A stretch of 64,000 nt of DNA from Candidatus Bathyarchaeota archaeon A05DMB-4 (GCA_019685575.1 JABFQO010000003.1:90544-154543); one strand, 5' to 3'. Numbered from the stretch's first letter, positions 17,217 to 25,985 are shown. Notes: generated by a model not told the origin, from the letters alone. A program made the numbers and translations.

Positions 17217-17470
17217 ATGAACAAATAACCCTACAACTAACCCCGGAAACCAGAACAAAACTCGCCGAAATCGCCAAAGACTGCAACCTCCCCATCGAAA
17301 AAACCTGCGAAATAATCCTCACCCAATTCGCCCACGTGGTCGGCGGACGCGTTTACGCTGGACGCTGGCGTGAAGCCGAAGGAGGCTTAATGTTTGTGGT
17401 CCAATGGCCGTTCCTCTCTGGACTGGCAAAAATCAGCGACGAAGAACTCGCCAAAACGGGTGCAAAATAA
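17213..17470 (+). CDS. Small uncharacterised protein in acyl-CoA operon (85 aa)
   Basis: 85-residue protein, family not recognised. The first 45 residues are helical (TPETRTKLAEIAKDCNLP, KTCEIILTQFAHVV) and could be ribbon-helix-helix-like; the rest is GGRVYAGRWREAEGGLMFVV, with aromatic and Gly residues. The ATG overlaps the nitroreductase stop by four bases and the next gene's ATG follows its stop directly, so it is surely translated with the operon. Confidence 0.7.
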   Translation: MNEQITLQLTPETRTKLAEIAKDCNLPIEKTCEIILTQFAHVVGGRVYAGRWREAEGGLMFVVQWPFLSGLAKISDEELAKTGAK

Positions 17471-17758
17471 ATGTCTACGGCACCAAAGTATCGAAAGGCA
17501 CCAGACGGCGAATGGCTCGGCTATCCAGAACTGAAAATCGAAGACATTCCGTACGAGTCCTTTCAATTCACTAAGTACATCGCCCAATCGCTTGTTGACA
17601 ACCGAAAAGGCAGAGTACACGTGCTTATGGAGCATGAATTCTATCAAAGGTTCCTTAAAGCAGTACGTAAAAAATTCGGCGGCATAAACTCGTCTAACGT
17701 GCACAACGCCGTTTTAGAAGCCGTAAAAGCATGGGTCGAAGGAGTGGAACAAACATAA
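17471..17758 (+). CDS. Small uncharacterised protein in acyl-CoA operon (95 aa)
   Basis: 95-residue protein, family not recognised. It is hydrophilic, with a central FQFTKYIAQSLVDNRKG segment and a C-terminal amphipathic stretch SNVHNAVLEAVKAWVEGVEQ. The ATG follows the previous stop with no spacer, and the next frame overlaps its 3' end by 28 bp. Position between nitroreductase and SCP2-like genes suggests a role in the same acyl-CoA pathway. Confidence 0.7.
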   Translation: MSTAPKYRKAPDGEWLGYPELKIEDIPYESFQFTKYIAQSLVDNRKGRVHVLMEHEFYQRFLKAVRKKFGGINSSNVHNAVLEAVKAWVEGVEQT

Positions 17759-18108
17759 GTGCCAAGCAATTGTTCCAAGCCATAGCTATGCGGGCCAACC
17801 GAAGCGTTGAAGGCGCGAAGATTATGCAGAACTGGACGAGACATTATTACGGTAAGGTCATTCAGTTTCAAACAGACACAGAAAAATTCCATCTAGTCAT
17901 CGCTGACGGTAGGATGAAGGTCGTCGAAGGCGAATACGTCGCGTCGGATTTGACTTTTCAAGGCTCATCAAAAACCATTTCCGAAGTTTTCACGGGTAAA
18001 AAAAGAATCGGCGACGCCTTGAAAAACTGGGAACTCGTCCTAGTCGGTGCGGGGCATGAAGGCTTCACGCTTGGGCGCCTAATAACCGCAGTAATGTTAG
18101 AGGTGTAG
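17731..18108 (+). CDS. SCP2 sterol-carrier-like lipid-binding protein
   Basis: 125-residue protein with the SCP2 fold: GKVIQFQTDTEKFHLVIADG, the strand-turn ADLTFQG-like segment VASDLTFQGSSKTISEVFTG, and GDALKNWELVLVGAG. SCP2 domains bind fatty acyl-CoAs or isoprenoid lipids. In-frame starts are ATG 17731 (overlapping the gene before), TTG 17770 and ATG 17788; the domain begins soon after the first, so 17731 is kept. Next to beta-oxidation enzymes it probably presents acyl substrates. Confidence 0.75.
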   Translation: MGRRSGTNISAKQLFQAIAMRANRSVEGAKIMQNWTRHYYGKVIQFQTDTEKFHLVIADGRMKVVEGEYVASDLTFQGSSKTISEVFTGKKRIGDALKNWELVLVGAGHEGFTLGRLITAVMLEV

Positions 18109-18115
18109 CACAAGG

Positions 18116-18964
18116 TTGGAAATAAAAAAAGTTGCAGTAATTGGTGCGGGCACCATGGGCTCGGGAATCGCGTACCTTTGTGCTTGGAAAGGATTCGAAG
18201 TCAAAGTGTGCGAGGTTAATGAGGGACTGCTGAAGAAAGGCTTGGCGCGCATAAGAGAATACATCGTCTCGGGCGTAAGCCGTGGTAAAATGAGCCCAAA
18301 AGACGCTGAGACCGTTATGAATAAAGTTAAAGGCACAACTGACCTTGCAGAAGCCGCGAAAGACGTAGACTTGGTGATTGAGGCGGTTTTCGAAGACATA
18401 AACATCAAAAAAACCCTTTTCACACAACTAGACACCCGTTGCCCACCTCACGCCATACTTGCCTCAAACACATCAGCCCTAAGCATAACCGAAATGGCGT
18501 CAGCCACCAAACGACCCGAAAAAATCATCGGCTTGCATTTCTTCAACCCGGCTTACACGATGAAGCTTGTTGAAGTGGTGATGGGCGAAAAAACCTCAGA
18601 AGAAACCCGACAAACCGCAGAACGCTTCTTGAAAACGCTCGAAAAAGAAACAGTCGTGGTTAAAGATTCTGCGGGTTTCATCGTAAACCGCATTGTCCTA
18701 CCTATGCTCAACGAAGCCGCATGCTTGGTCTATGAGGGAAAAACCACCGTAGAAAACGTCGACAAAGCGATTACTCTTGGTATGAACTTCCCCGCTGGAC
18801 CGTTTAGGCTTGCGGACTTTGTCGGTTTAGACGTGGCGCTCGCCGTGCTCAAACGGTTAAACGAAGCCTTCGGCGACAAATTCAAACCGTGTCCACTACT
18901 GATTGAGAAAGTGAACGCTGGACATTTAGGATTGAAAACTAGAAAAGGATTTTACGAATATTAA
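18116..18964 (+). CDS. 3-hydroxyacyl-CoA dehydrogenase (3-hydroxybutyryl-CoA dehydrogenase type)
   Basis: 282-residue NAD(P)-dependent dehydrogenase that interconverts 3-hydroxyacyl-CoA and 3-oxoacyl-CoA. The Rossmann motif VIGAGTMGSGIA is at residues 7-18, the catalytic His in GLHFFNPAYTMKLVEVV (about 138-154), its partner Glu in this same segment, and the C-terminal helical domain carries SAGFIVNRIVLPMLNEA and FPAGPFRLADFVGLD. Length is that of single-function enzymes rather than FadB fusions. The start is TTG at 18116, seven bases after the SCP2 stop. Confidence 0.93.
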   Translation: MEIKKVAVIGAGTMGSGIAYLCAWKGFEVKVCEVNEGLLKKGLARIREYIVSGVSRGKMSPKDAETVMNKVKGTTDLAEAAKDVDLVIEAVFEDINIKKTLFTQLDTRCPPHAILASNTSALSITEMASATKRPEKIIGLHFFNPAYTMKLVEVVMGEKTSEETRQTAERFLKTLEKETVVVKDSAGFIVNRIVLPMLNEAACLVYEGKTTVENVDKAITLGMNFPAGPFRLADFVGLDVALAVLKRLNEAFGDKFKPCPLLIEKVNAGHLGLKTRKGFYEY

Positions 18965-18993
18965 ACAATAAACATAGGAGAGTGAGAATAGAC

Positions 18994-19797
18994 ATGTCTT
19001 ACCAAACCCTAACCTACACAAAAGAAGCCAGCTTCCTTGCACCAGAACAAGAAAACATCGCCATAATAACCCTCAACCGCCCAGACGCCCTAAACTCGAT
19101 GAACCGAGAACTTCTAGAAGAACTCGACGCTTTACTCGAATCCATCAGAAAAGACGACGCCATACGCACTATCGTCATCACGGGCGCCGGCAGAGCCTTC
19201 AGCGTCGGCGCAGACTTACGCGAAGCCGAAAAACTCGCCGAACCCCAAGTAAGAGAATTCATCGAACTCGGACAAAAAGTGTTCAACAAAATCGAAAACT
19301 TCGAAAAACCCGTAATAGCCGCGATTAACGGGTTTGCACTCGGCGGCGGCTTAGAATTAGCACTTGCTTGTGACATAAGAATAGCCGCCGAAGAAGCCAA
19401 AATCGGCAGCCCAGAAGTCGCCGTGGGCTTGATTCCTGCTTGGGGCGGTTGCGTGCGACTCGCAAAAACCATCGGGCGAGGCAGAGCCACAGAAATGATT
19501 CTCACAGGCGGACAAATAGACGCGAAAGAAGCCGAACGCATCGGGCTTGTAAACAAAGTGGTTTCGGCAGACGAGTTGCATTCGACCGTGATGTGGACGG
19601 CTGGCACAATCGCAACCAGAGCGCCCATTGCCGTGCGTCATGCAAAGAGAATTGCATCCAAAGCCATAGAAATCGGCATGGACGAAGCCAACAAAATGAT
19701 GGTCGATGCTTGTATGGTTTGCTTCAAAACCGAAGACATCAAAGAAGGCGTGAAGGCGATTTTCGAGAAACGCAGCCCGCAATTCAAGGGAAAGTGA
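18994..19797 (+). CDS. Enoyl-CoA hydratase
   Basis: 267-residue crotonase-fold protein that hydrates trans-2-enoyl-CoA to 3-hydroxyacyl-CoA. The oxyanion-hole segment AGRAFSVGADLRE and FALGGGLELALACDIR are present, and the two acid/base glutamates (in GGGLELA and GSPEVAVGLIP) are both kept. A GTG at 18982 is in frame, but GGAGA at 18977-18981 sits properly for the ATG at 18994. Its stop overlaps the thiolase GTG by four bases. Together with the neighbours it completes the hydratase-dehydrogenase-thiolase spiral. Confidence 0.92.
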   Translation: MSYQTLTYTKEASFLAPEQENIAIITLNRPDALNSMNRELLEELDALLESIRKDDAIRTIVITGAGRAFSVGADLREAEKLAEPQVREFIELGQKVFNKIENFEKPVIAAINGFALGGGLELALACDIRIAAEEAKIGSPEVAVGLIPAWGGCVRLAKTIGRGRATEMILTGGQIDAKEAERIGLVNKVVSADELHSTVMWTAGTIATRAPIAVRHAKRIASKAIEIGMDEANKMMVDACMVCFKTEDIKEGVKAIFEKRSPQFKGK

Positions 19798-20963
19798 ATA
19801 ACTCTTTGAGCGAAAAAGTCGGCATCGTCGGCATCGGGCACGCAAAATTTGGCAAACGCTCAGACACCACCATACGTGAATTAGCCCACGAAGCCGCCAT
19901 ACCCGCACTTGAAGATGCTGGAAACTGCGCCGACAAAATTGACGCCGTAGTGGTCGGCGTAGCAGGCGACGAATTCGCGGGACAAGGCTCCTCGGGTGCG
20001 GTTATAAACGATTATGTGGGCATGGCTGGCAAACCCATGTTTCGCGTCGAAGCCGCTTGTGCAACTGGAAGCGCCGCCGTAAGAGCGGGGTGGGCGCTTA
20101 TCAAGTCAAAACTCGCGTCTGTTGTGCTTGTTATAGGCGCTGAAACTATGACGCAGGTTAGTTCCGCTCGAGCGCAGGAATTGATGGCTCGGGCTGGCGA
20201 CACGCGGTGGGAGTATCCATTCGGCGTTACGTTCCCGAGTTATTACGCGTTGATGGCGACGGCTCACATGCATCGCTACGGCACAACACGAGAGCAGTTG
20301 TCCATGGTTTCAGTTAAGAATCACAAGTACGGCGCGCTGAACCCTTACGCGCATCTTCAGAGAGAAGTCACGTTGGAAGAAGCGATGAAGTCGGTAATGA
20401 TTTGCCAACCGCTCAACCTTTACGACTGCTGCTTAATCAGCGACGGAGCCGCCGCCGTGGTTATGGCAAACGAAGAGAACGCTAGAAAACTTAGCGACAC
20501 CCCTGTTTGGCTGAACGCTCTAGGCGCAGCGTCGGGCGAGATGATGATAAGCGAGAGGCATGATTTAACCAGCATCGCGGCTTCCAGAATCGCGGCTGAA
20601 CAAGCCTACAAAATGGCGAATATCACTCCAGCCGACGTTGACGTGGCAGTTGTTCACGATTGCTTCACCATCGCCGAAATCATAGCATACGAGGCCCTAG
20701 GCTTCTGCACCCCCGGCGAAGGCGGCAAACTAATCCAAGAAGGACAAACGTACATTGGTGGAAAAATTCCGGTCAACGTGGACGGCGGGCTCAAAGCAAA
20801 GGGACACCCGTTGGGAGCAACTGGTGTTTCGATGACTGTTGAAATTGTGCGGCAACTGCGGGGCGAGGCAGGATCGAGACAAGTAGGCGACGCGGAAGTC
20901 GGGTTGAGCCACAACATAGGCGAAACTGGGCAATACTGCTTCGTCCACATCTACACGAGGTGA
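19794..20963 (+). CDS. Thiolase (archaeal acetyl-CoA C-acetyltransferase type)
   Basis: 389-residue thiolase with nucleophilic Cys in VEAACATGSAAVRAG, His in VVHDCFTIAEI, and the C-terminal Gly/His motif GGLKAKGHPLGATGVSM. The frame opens much further upstream at 19440 inside the hydratase gene; the GTG at 19794 (GTGA overlap with that stop) or TTG at 19806 is the true start. Archaeal thiolases of this group work bound to a DUF35 protein, encoded immediately downstream. HMG-CoA synthase, the third partner in the mevalonate complex, is absent here, and the neighbours favour acyl-CoA breakdown or reversal. Confidence 0.92.
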   Translation: MNNSLSEKVGIVGIGHAKFGKRSDTTIRELAHEAAIPALEDAGNCADKIDAVVVGVAGDEFAGQGSSGAVINDYVGMAGKPMFRVEAACATGSAAVRAGWALIKSKLASVVLVIGAETMTQVSSARAQELMARAGDTRWEYPFGVTFPSYYALMATAHMHRYGTTREQLSMVSVKNHKYGALNPYAHLQREVTLEEAMKSVMICQPLNLYDCCLISDGAAAVVMANEENARKLSDTPVWLNALGAASGEMMISERHDLTSIAASRIAAEQAYKMANITPADVDVAVVHDCFTIAEIIAYEALGFCTPGEGGKLIQEGQTYIGGKIPVNVDGGLKAKGHPLGATGVSMTVEIVRQLRGEAGSRQVGDAEVGLSHNIGETGQYCFVHIYTR

Positions 20964-20969
20964 TAACGA

Positions 20970-21371
20970 ATGAAGTTTGGATACGTTTCATTACTACCCG
21001 AAACAGCGGTTGTCGCGAGATTTATAGAAGAACTCAAGAACAACCGATTAATGGGTACTCAATGCAAAAAATGCGGAAAAAAACACCTCCCTCCAAGAGC
21101 ACATTGCACGTGTGGTTCCAGTGAGGTTGAGTGGTTCGAAGCACCACGGCAGGGCAGGTTGTTGGCTTATACTATAGTTACGTTTCTGCCGGAAAGCATG
21201 ACAAAATACGCGCCGTACATAATCGCTATTGCGGAACTCGACGACGGATGCAGACTACTCGCTCACATCAGCGATGTTACGCCTAAAAACTTGAAAGTAG
21301 ACATGCGAGTGCAAGTGGTACCGCATCAAATTGCTGCTGACAGAATGGCTTGTAAGTTTAAACCGTTATAG
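20970..21371 (+). CDS. DUF35 OB-fold/zinc-ribbon acyl-CoA-binding protein
   Basis: 133-residue partner of archaeal thiolases. An N-terminal helix is followed by a zinc ribbon with CKKCGKKHLPPRAHCTC (four Cys, about residues 31-47) and the OB-fold strands GRLLAYTIVTFLPE and IIAIAELDDGCRLLAHISD. In the known archaeal thiolase-HMGCS complex the DUF35 protein provides a shared CoA tunnel. It begins six bases after the thiolase stop and ends the operon. Confidence 0.9.
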   Translation: MKFGYVSLLPETAVVARFIEELKNNRLMGTQCKKCGKKHLPPRAHCTCGSSEVEWFEAPRQGRLLAYTIVTFLPESMTKYAPYIIAIAELDDGCRLLAHISDVTPKNLKVDMRVQVVPHQIAADRMACKFKPL

Positions 21372-21375
21372 CATT

Positions 21376-21744
21376 TTAAGTTGCGGTTTCCTTCAGATGT
21401 TTCTCGTAGAATTCTTTAGCCTTCGCTATTGCTTTTTCAGGTATGTTTATGATAGGGTATGGGTAATCTGGGTTGAGTTTGGCGCTTTTGGAGAAAAACT
21501 GTTTGACTTTAGCCGCGTTCCCTTCGTAAATGGCTAATCCGCCCGCGATGTCGTAGTAGATTCTTGCTTTGTGGAAATTTCTTTCTTTCTCAAATTCCTT
21601 TGCTTTTCTTTCTGCCTCGTCGATGGTCATGCGGATTTTTCTGGGGTCTAAGTACATGGTTTCTTTCAATGCTTCGTAAACGTCTTTTTCCTCACCGCAG
21701 AGGTCTTCGAGGAGGGTTGTTTTTTTCTTCTCCATCTCTCTCAC
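21376..21744 (-). CDS. Small helical TPR-like protein
   Basis: 122-residue soluble, highly charged protein, predicted nearly all-helical. The middle part TIDEAERKAKEFEKERNF and KARIYYDIAGGLAIYEGN followed by AAKVKQFFSKSAKLNPDYPY resembles two tetratricopeptide-like helical hairpins. Specific family not recognised. The stop is four bases from the end of the convergent DUF35 gene. Two in-frame ATGs lie at the start (MREMEKKK); either could be used. Confidence 0.65.
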   Translation of the reverse strand: MREMEKKKTTLLEDLCGEEKDVYEALKETMYLDPRKIRMTIDEAERKAKEFEKERNFHKARIYYDIAGGLAIYEGNAAKVKQFFSKSAKLNPDYPYPIINIPEKAIAKAKEFYEKHLKETAT

Positions 21745-21852
21745 ACACTTGGATAATTCTAAACAGTTAAACGTCCAGGCTTCTGAAGATGCAAATAATC
21801 GTCAAATCACTATTAAAACTTATTTGTCTATGTGCCGAGAGCGTGGACAACG

Positions 21853-22530
21853 TTAAAGTCGCAAGACAACGTTTTCAACATAGTCTTTCATTACGTCGGC
21901 GAATTTGGTGATGGTTTCCGGAGTGTAGGGTTTGAGGGATTTTAGTGATTTGTCAAGCGTGTCGTCTGGGATAAATTGCTGGAAGACAAAGGTTTTTGCA
22001 CCTTTAACTAGTTCGCCTATTTTAGCGATGTCTTCAGCGTCTACAAAGCTTGGAACAACCGTCGCTCTCAACTCGTATTGGACCTTCCCACTCTTCACCA
22101 TTTCAATGCTCCGCAACAGATTCGCCGTTTCCTTTGCGCCTAAACGTCCATACTTTTCAAGAGAGGTTTTTACATCCATAGCCACGTAATCCACGTTGCC
22201 GAGACACTCCTCCAAAACTTGCGGATAAAACCCGTTAGTGTCAAGCTTAACAACAAAATTTCTCGCTTTGAGTTTTCTCAGAAATCTTGAAAGATCCTTA
22301 TGAAACGTCGGTTCCCCTCCTGTGACAACAACCGCGTCCACATACTTGCGGCGGTTTTCTAGAATCCCGAGCACGGTTTCCTCGGTCAAAAAAGGCGGTT
22401 TCGGGTCGACAACTATTCGCCAGTTGTGGCAGAAGGGACAGCGCAGGTTGCAGTCGGGCACGAACAGCACGGTCGCTACTCTTTCAGGGAAGTCGAGTAG
22501 GCTTGTTTTTTGAATACCACTGAACTTCAT
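21853..22530 (-). CDS. nrdG: Anaerobic ribonucleotide reductase activating protein (radical SAM)
   Basis: 225-residue radical SAM enzyme that installs the glycyl radical on NrdD. The [4Fe-4S]/SAM motif CNLRCPFCHN (CxxxCxxC) is at about residues 28-37, with VVTGGEPTFHKDL as the GGE motif for SAM. The start ATG overlaps the nrdD stop by four bases, so the pair is translationally coupled. It could also be described as a pyruvate-formate-lyase-activase-like protein, but linkage to nrdD settles the role. Confidence 0.93.
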   Translation of the reverse strand: MKFSGIQKTSLLDFPERVATVLFVPDCNLRCPFCHNWRIVVDPKPPFLTEETVLGILENRRKYVDAVVVTGGEPTFHKDLSRFLRKLKARNFVVKLDTNGFYPQVLEECLGNVDYVAMDVKTSLEKYGRLGAKETANLLRSIEMVKSGKVQYELRATVVPSFVDAEDIAKIGELVKGAKTFVFQQFIPDDTLDKSLKSLKPYTPETITKFADVMKDYVENVVLRL

Positions 22531-24647
22531 GCAGTTTCCACCGGGACTGGGGCGACTGATTTTTCGTAGGTTCTTCTTATGGCGAATTCTGCTTGTTTTC
22601 CATCATTCCACTGGTCTACAGGTCTCAGGTACCCAACAACGCGGGAGTAGACTTCGCTGGGTGCGGCGCAGATGGGGCACTGTTTATGTTCGCCGCTTAG
22701 GTAACCATGGGTTGGGCATATAGTGAAAGTAGGCGTCAGAGTGAAGTAGGGAAGGTGCGAGTTCCAAGCGACTTTGCGGACGAGTTCTGACGCGGCTTTC
22801 CACGAATGAAGCCTCTCGCCTAGGAAAATGTGCAGAACGGTTCCACCAGTGTAAAGTGTCTGAAGACGGTCTTGATGTTCTAAAGCTTCGAAGATGTCGC
22901 CCTCAAAATCCACAGGCAAGTGCGTAGAGTTCGTGTAGAACGGTTCAGCACCCTTCGCCAAGTGTTTCTCGTTAGCCACTATTATGTCGGGGTATTTTTT
23001 CTTGTCTATGCGTGCCAGCCTATAACTTGCTCCTTCTGCTGGTGTTGCTTCAAGATTGTAGATGTTTCCGGTTTGTTGTTGAAAATCTGCTAGTTTCTCA
23101 CGCATAAAGGTAAGCACTCTCACCGCGAACTCCAAGCCTTCAGAGGTTGCGATGCTGTAGCCGAAGAGGTTCATTATCGCCTCGTTCATGCCAACCAAGC
23201 CTATCGTTGAGAAGTGGTTTTTCCAGTACTTTCCAAACCTTGCTTTAACATCGCGCAAGTAGTGCTTTGAGTAGGGGTACAAGCCGTTTTCTGTAAAGTT
23301 TTCGAGTGCTTTTCGCTTTATTTCCAAACTGTCCCTCGCCAATTCCATGAGCGCTACTAGCCGTTCGAAGAATCCGTCTTCATCTTTAGCAAGGTAGCCT
23401 ATCCGTGGAAGGTTTAACGTTACTACGCCGATGCTACCCGTTAATGGGTTAGCGCCAAACAAGCCTCCGCCGCGTTTGCGGAGTTCTCGGTTGTCGATTC
23501 GTAGTCTGCAGCACATGCTTCTCACGTCTTCGGGTTTCATGTCGGTGTTTATAAAGTTGGAGAAGTAGGGAGCACCGTATTTTGCGGTTACTTCGAAGAT
23601 TTTTTGGGTTACAGGGGATTCCCACGGGAAATCCTTTGTTATGTTGTAAGTGGGTATCGGGAAGGTGAAAACTCTGCCTATCGCGTCGCCCTTGTTCATC
23701 ACTTCCGCATAGGCTGTGTTGAACATTTCCATTTCTTCTATCATACTACCGTAAGCGTCGCCCGTTGCTTCACCGCCGATTATGGCGGCTTCGTCCTTCA
23801 TAAACTCTGGGACCGACAGATCTAGGGTTAGGTTTGTGAAAGGCGTCTGGAAGCCTACGCGGGTGGGTACGTTCATGTTGAAGAAGAATTCCTGAAGTGC
23901 TTGTTCGACTTCCCGTTGGCCAAGTCTATCGTAACGGATGAAGGGCGCCAAGAAAGTGTCGAAGTTGCTGAAGGCTTGGGCTCCAGCGGCTTCGCCTTGA
24001 AGCGTGTAGAAAAAGTTGACGACTTGCCCTAAAGCGGTCCTTAGATGCCTGGCTGGTTTGCACTCGATTTTCCCTCGAACACCGCCAAAACCTGAAGAGA
24101 GCAAGTCCCTCAAATCCCAGCCGACGCAGTATGGTCCCAGAACTCCAAGGTCGTGAATATGCATGTCTCCGGAGAAGTGTGCCTCGGCTATTGCGGGAGG
24201 GTAGATTCTTGTGATCCAGTATTTCGCTATGACTGTGGAGGAGAGGTAATTGTTTAAGCCTTGCAGCGAATAGCTCATGTTGGAATTTTCTCGAATACGC
24301 CAATCTTCGATTTCCAAATACTGGTCTACTAAATCCGCAGAGCTGAGAAGCGCCGCCAACTCCCTTAGGTCTTGGTGCTGCTTTCTGTAAAGAATGTAAG
24401 CTTTGGCAGTTCTGGCGTGTCGGTTTTCTATAAGCGTCTTTTCAACAAGGTCTTGGATTTCCTCGACTGTCGGGACACCATCCTCGCCGAAACGTCTCTG
24501 AAGCTCGGCTACAACTTGGTCGCTTAGCTTTTTAGCGAGTTCGCGGTCCGCTCCGCCGACTGCTTTTGCGGCTTTCCAGATGGCGGTGGTTATGCGTTCT
24601 TGGTCAAAGGGTTCCAGTTTTCCGTCGCGTTTTCTGACGAATTTCAT
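22527..24647 (-). CDS. nrdD: Anaerobic (class III) ribonucleoside-triphosphate reductase
   Basis: 706-residue glycyl-radical enzyme reducing ribonucleotides for DNA synthesis without oxygen. An N-terminal ATP-cone (about residues 1-90, KFVRKRDGKLEPFDQERI) senses dATP/ATP. The catalytic barrel includes MCCRLRIDNRELRKRGGGLFGANP and GSIGVVTLNLPRIGYL. The C-terminal zinc site is CPTHG plus CPIC, and the radical-bearing loop is RVVGYLRPVDQWNDGK (RVxGY type). It overlaps nrdG and nrdR by four bases each, giving one tight operon. Confidence 0.96.
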   Translation of the reverse strand: MKFVRKRDGKLEPFDQERITTAIWKAAKAVGGADRELAKKLSDQVVAELQRRFGEDGVPTVEEIQDLVEKTLIENRHARTAKAYILYRKQHQDLRELAALLSSADLVDQYLEIEDWRIRENSNMSYSLQGLNNYLSSTVIAKYWITRIYPPAIAEAHFSGDMHIHDLGVLGPYCVGWDLRDLLSSGFGGVRGKIECKPARHLRTALGQVVNFFYTLQGEAAGAQAFSNFDTFLAPFIRYDRLGQREVEQALQEFFFNMNVPTRVGFQTPFTNLTLDLSVPEFMKDEAAIIGGEATGDAYGSMIEEMEMFNTAYAEVMNKGDAIGRVFTFPIPTYNITKDFPWESPVTQKIFEVTAKYGAPYFSNFINTDMKPEDVRSMCCRLRIDNRELRKRGGGLFGANPLTGSIGVVTLNLPRIGYLAKDEDGFFERLVALMELARDSLEIKRKALENFTENGLYPYSKHYLRDVKARFGKYWKNHFSTIGLVGMNEAIMNLFGYSIATSEGLEFAVRVLTFMREKLADFQQQTGNIYNLEATPAEGASYRLARIDKKKYPDIIVANEKHLAKGAEPFYTNSTHLPVDFEGDIFEALEHQDRLQTLYTGGTVLHIFLGERLHSWKAASELVRKVAWNSHLPYFTLTPTFTICPTHGYLSGEHKQCPICAAPSEVYSRVVGYLRPVDQWNDGKQAEFAIRRTYEKSVAPVPVETA

Positions 24648-25093
24648 TTTCTCGCCTCCAGAAGCACTTTTTTGAAGTCTTCTGGTTCTTCAAACCGTTT
24701 GTAAACAGAAGCGAATCTAATGTAAGCTACGCGGTCAACATTTTTCAGGTACTTCATAACGAGGTCTCCGATTTCTTGCGAAGTGACCTCGTCTTTGCCG
24801 AGTTTCATTAAATCTTGCCACACTTGTTCAGCTATTTTGTGAATTTGCTCCATCTTAACGGGTCTCTTTTCGCAGGCTTTCTGGAGCCCCTTGATGATTT
24901 TGTTCATGTCGAAGCGTTCAAGTCTGTTGTCTTTTTTCTTCACGATGAGTTCCACGGTTTCCACGTACTCGTAAGTGGTGAAACGTTTTTCGCAGTCTAT
25001 GCATTCTTTACGTCTCCTAACAGCATTGTCAAAGGAATCTCTGGTTTCGAGGGTTCTAAGGTTTTCAGACCCGCAATACGGGCACTTCAACAT
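24644..25093 (-). CDS. nrdR: NrdR transcriptional repressor
   Basis: 149-residue regulator: an N-terminal zinc ribbon (CPYCGS and CIDCEKRF, Cys pairs about residues 3-6 and 31-34) followed by an ATP-cone (about 49-139, KKDNRLERFDMNKIIKGLQKA-like). NrdR represses ribonucleotide reductase genes in response to dATP/ATP. The frame extends to 25141, but the ATG at 25093 begins right at the zinc ribbon and has GGAGTG upstream. It is the first gene of nrdR-nrdD-nrdG. NrdR is mostly bacterial and is found in only some archaea, so the operon may have been acquired. Confidence 0.93.
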   Translation of the reverse strand: MLKCPYCGSENLRTLETRDSFDNAVRRRKECIDCEKRFTTYEYVETVELIVKKKDNRLERFDMNKIIKGLQKACEKRPVKMEQIHKIAEQVWQDLMKLGKDEVTSQEIGDLVMKYLKNVDRVAYIRFASVYKRFEEPEDFKKVLLEARK

Positions 25094-25118
25094 CTTGCAC
25101 ACTCCATACTTAGTTTTA

Positions 25119-25157
25119 GTGTTTAATAACACAAAATGCACACTGCATATAGAGTGT
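25119..25157 (-). promoter_or_regulatory. Candidate paired NrdR operator at the nrdRDG promoter
   Basis: Two dyads precede nrdR: ACACT-N8-AGTGT at 25140-25157, which contains ATATA in its centre like the known NrdR box, and GTGTT-TAAT-AACAC at 25119-25132. Their centres are 23 bp apart, about two helical turns. A minus-strand TATA box TTTAAATAGG lies at 25161-25170, so initiation is expected near 25140, inside the first dyad, as for a repressor. Classic NrdR boxes are spaced about three turns apart, so this differs. Confidence 0.6.
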
Positions 25158-25334
25158 TTACCTATTTAAAATATTTTTACAATTATTTTGAAAATAATTA
25201 GCGCTCTCTACGACAAGCCATGGAAGACATATACATAACCACGCAAAATTGAAAACACAGAGCAAGTTGGTTTTCAGTAAAGGAGCTTAATCCTAAATAA
25301 ATTCAGATAAACTTAAACGTGTGACTGTTGAATT

Positions 25335-25958
25335 ATGATAAATATGCCCTACCGATTCAACTTCGACCTCTCCAACGTTTCCAAATCCTTCTTCAAGGAA
25401 GTTGCCAGAGTGGCTGGAGAGAAGGACGTGCATAAGAAGTTGGGAAAAAGGGCAAGAGAATTGGCCGCCAAACTAAAGATTGAGCAAGCCACGGGGCTCG
25501 ACATAACCGACGCTTTGGTGCTTCTCGAAGACATGGTTGACATTCAAGTAAAAAACCTATCGCACCGAGATAGATTCCAAAAAGCCGGCAAAAAAGTGCT
25601 GTTGCTTCCTCACTGCGCACGAAAATTCATGGACAATCGTTGCAAAGCACGTTTTGACAAGAGCATTCCTTCTTACATATGTGCCCATTGCTCAGAAGAT
25701 TGCCTCATTAGTTATGCAACGAAGCTAGCTCAAAAGAAGGGATATGATGTTTGTGTCATACCCGGCGGCTCTTGTGTCGAAAAGATTCTAAGCAACAATA
25801 ATTACGACGGCGTGTTAGGCGTCGCATGCACGGAAGAATTGAGATTGGGCGGCATGTTTTTGGAAAAAGTAGGCATCGCAGGACAAGCGCTTCCGTTGCT
25901 CAAGAACGGCTGTGCCAACACCAAGTTTAATCTTAAGAGTTTGAGTGCGTTAATGTAA
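25335..25958 (+). CDS. DUF116 family protein
   Basis: 207-residue cytoplasmic protein of the DUF116 family. The C-terminal two thirds carries the conserved cysteines: LLLPHCARKF, NRCKARF, ICAHCSEDCLISYA, PGGSCVEK and GVACTEELRLG, suggesting an iron-sulfur or other metal site. The N-terminal ~80 residues are helical. The first ATG at 25335 is used; an internal ATG (MPYRF) is three codons later. Function is unknown; family members often neighbour lipoate or formyltransferase genes, but not here. Confidence 0.85.
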   Translation: MINMPYRFNFDLSNVSKSFFKEVARVAGEKDVHKKLGKRARELAAKLKIEQATGLDITDALVLLEDMVDIQVKNLSHRDRFQKAGKKVLLLPHCARKFMDNRCKARFDKSIPSYICAHCSEDCLISYATKLAQKKGYDVCVIPGGSCVEKILSNNNYDGVLGVACTEELRLGGMFLEKVGIAGQALPLLKNGCANTKFNLKSLSALM

Positions 25959-25985
25959 AAAAGAGAAAAAACAGAGACAGTTTTC

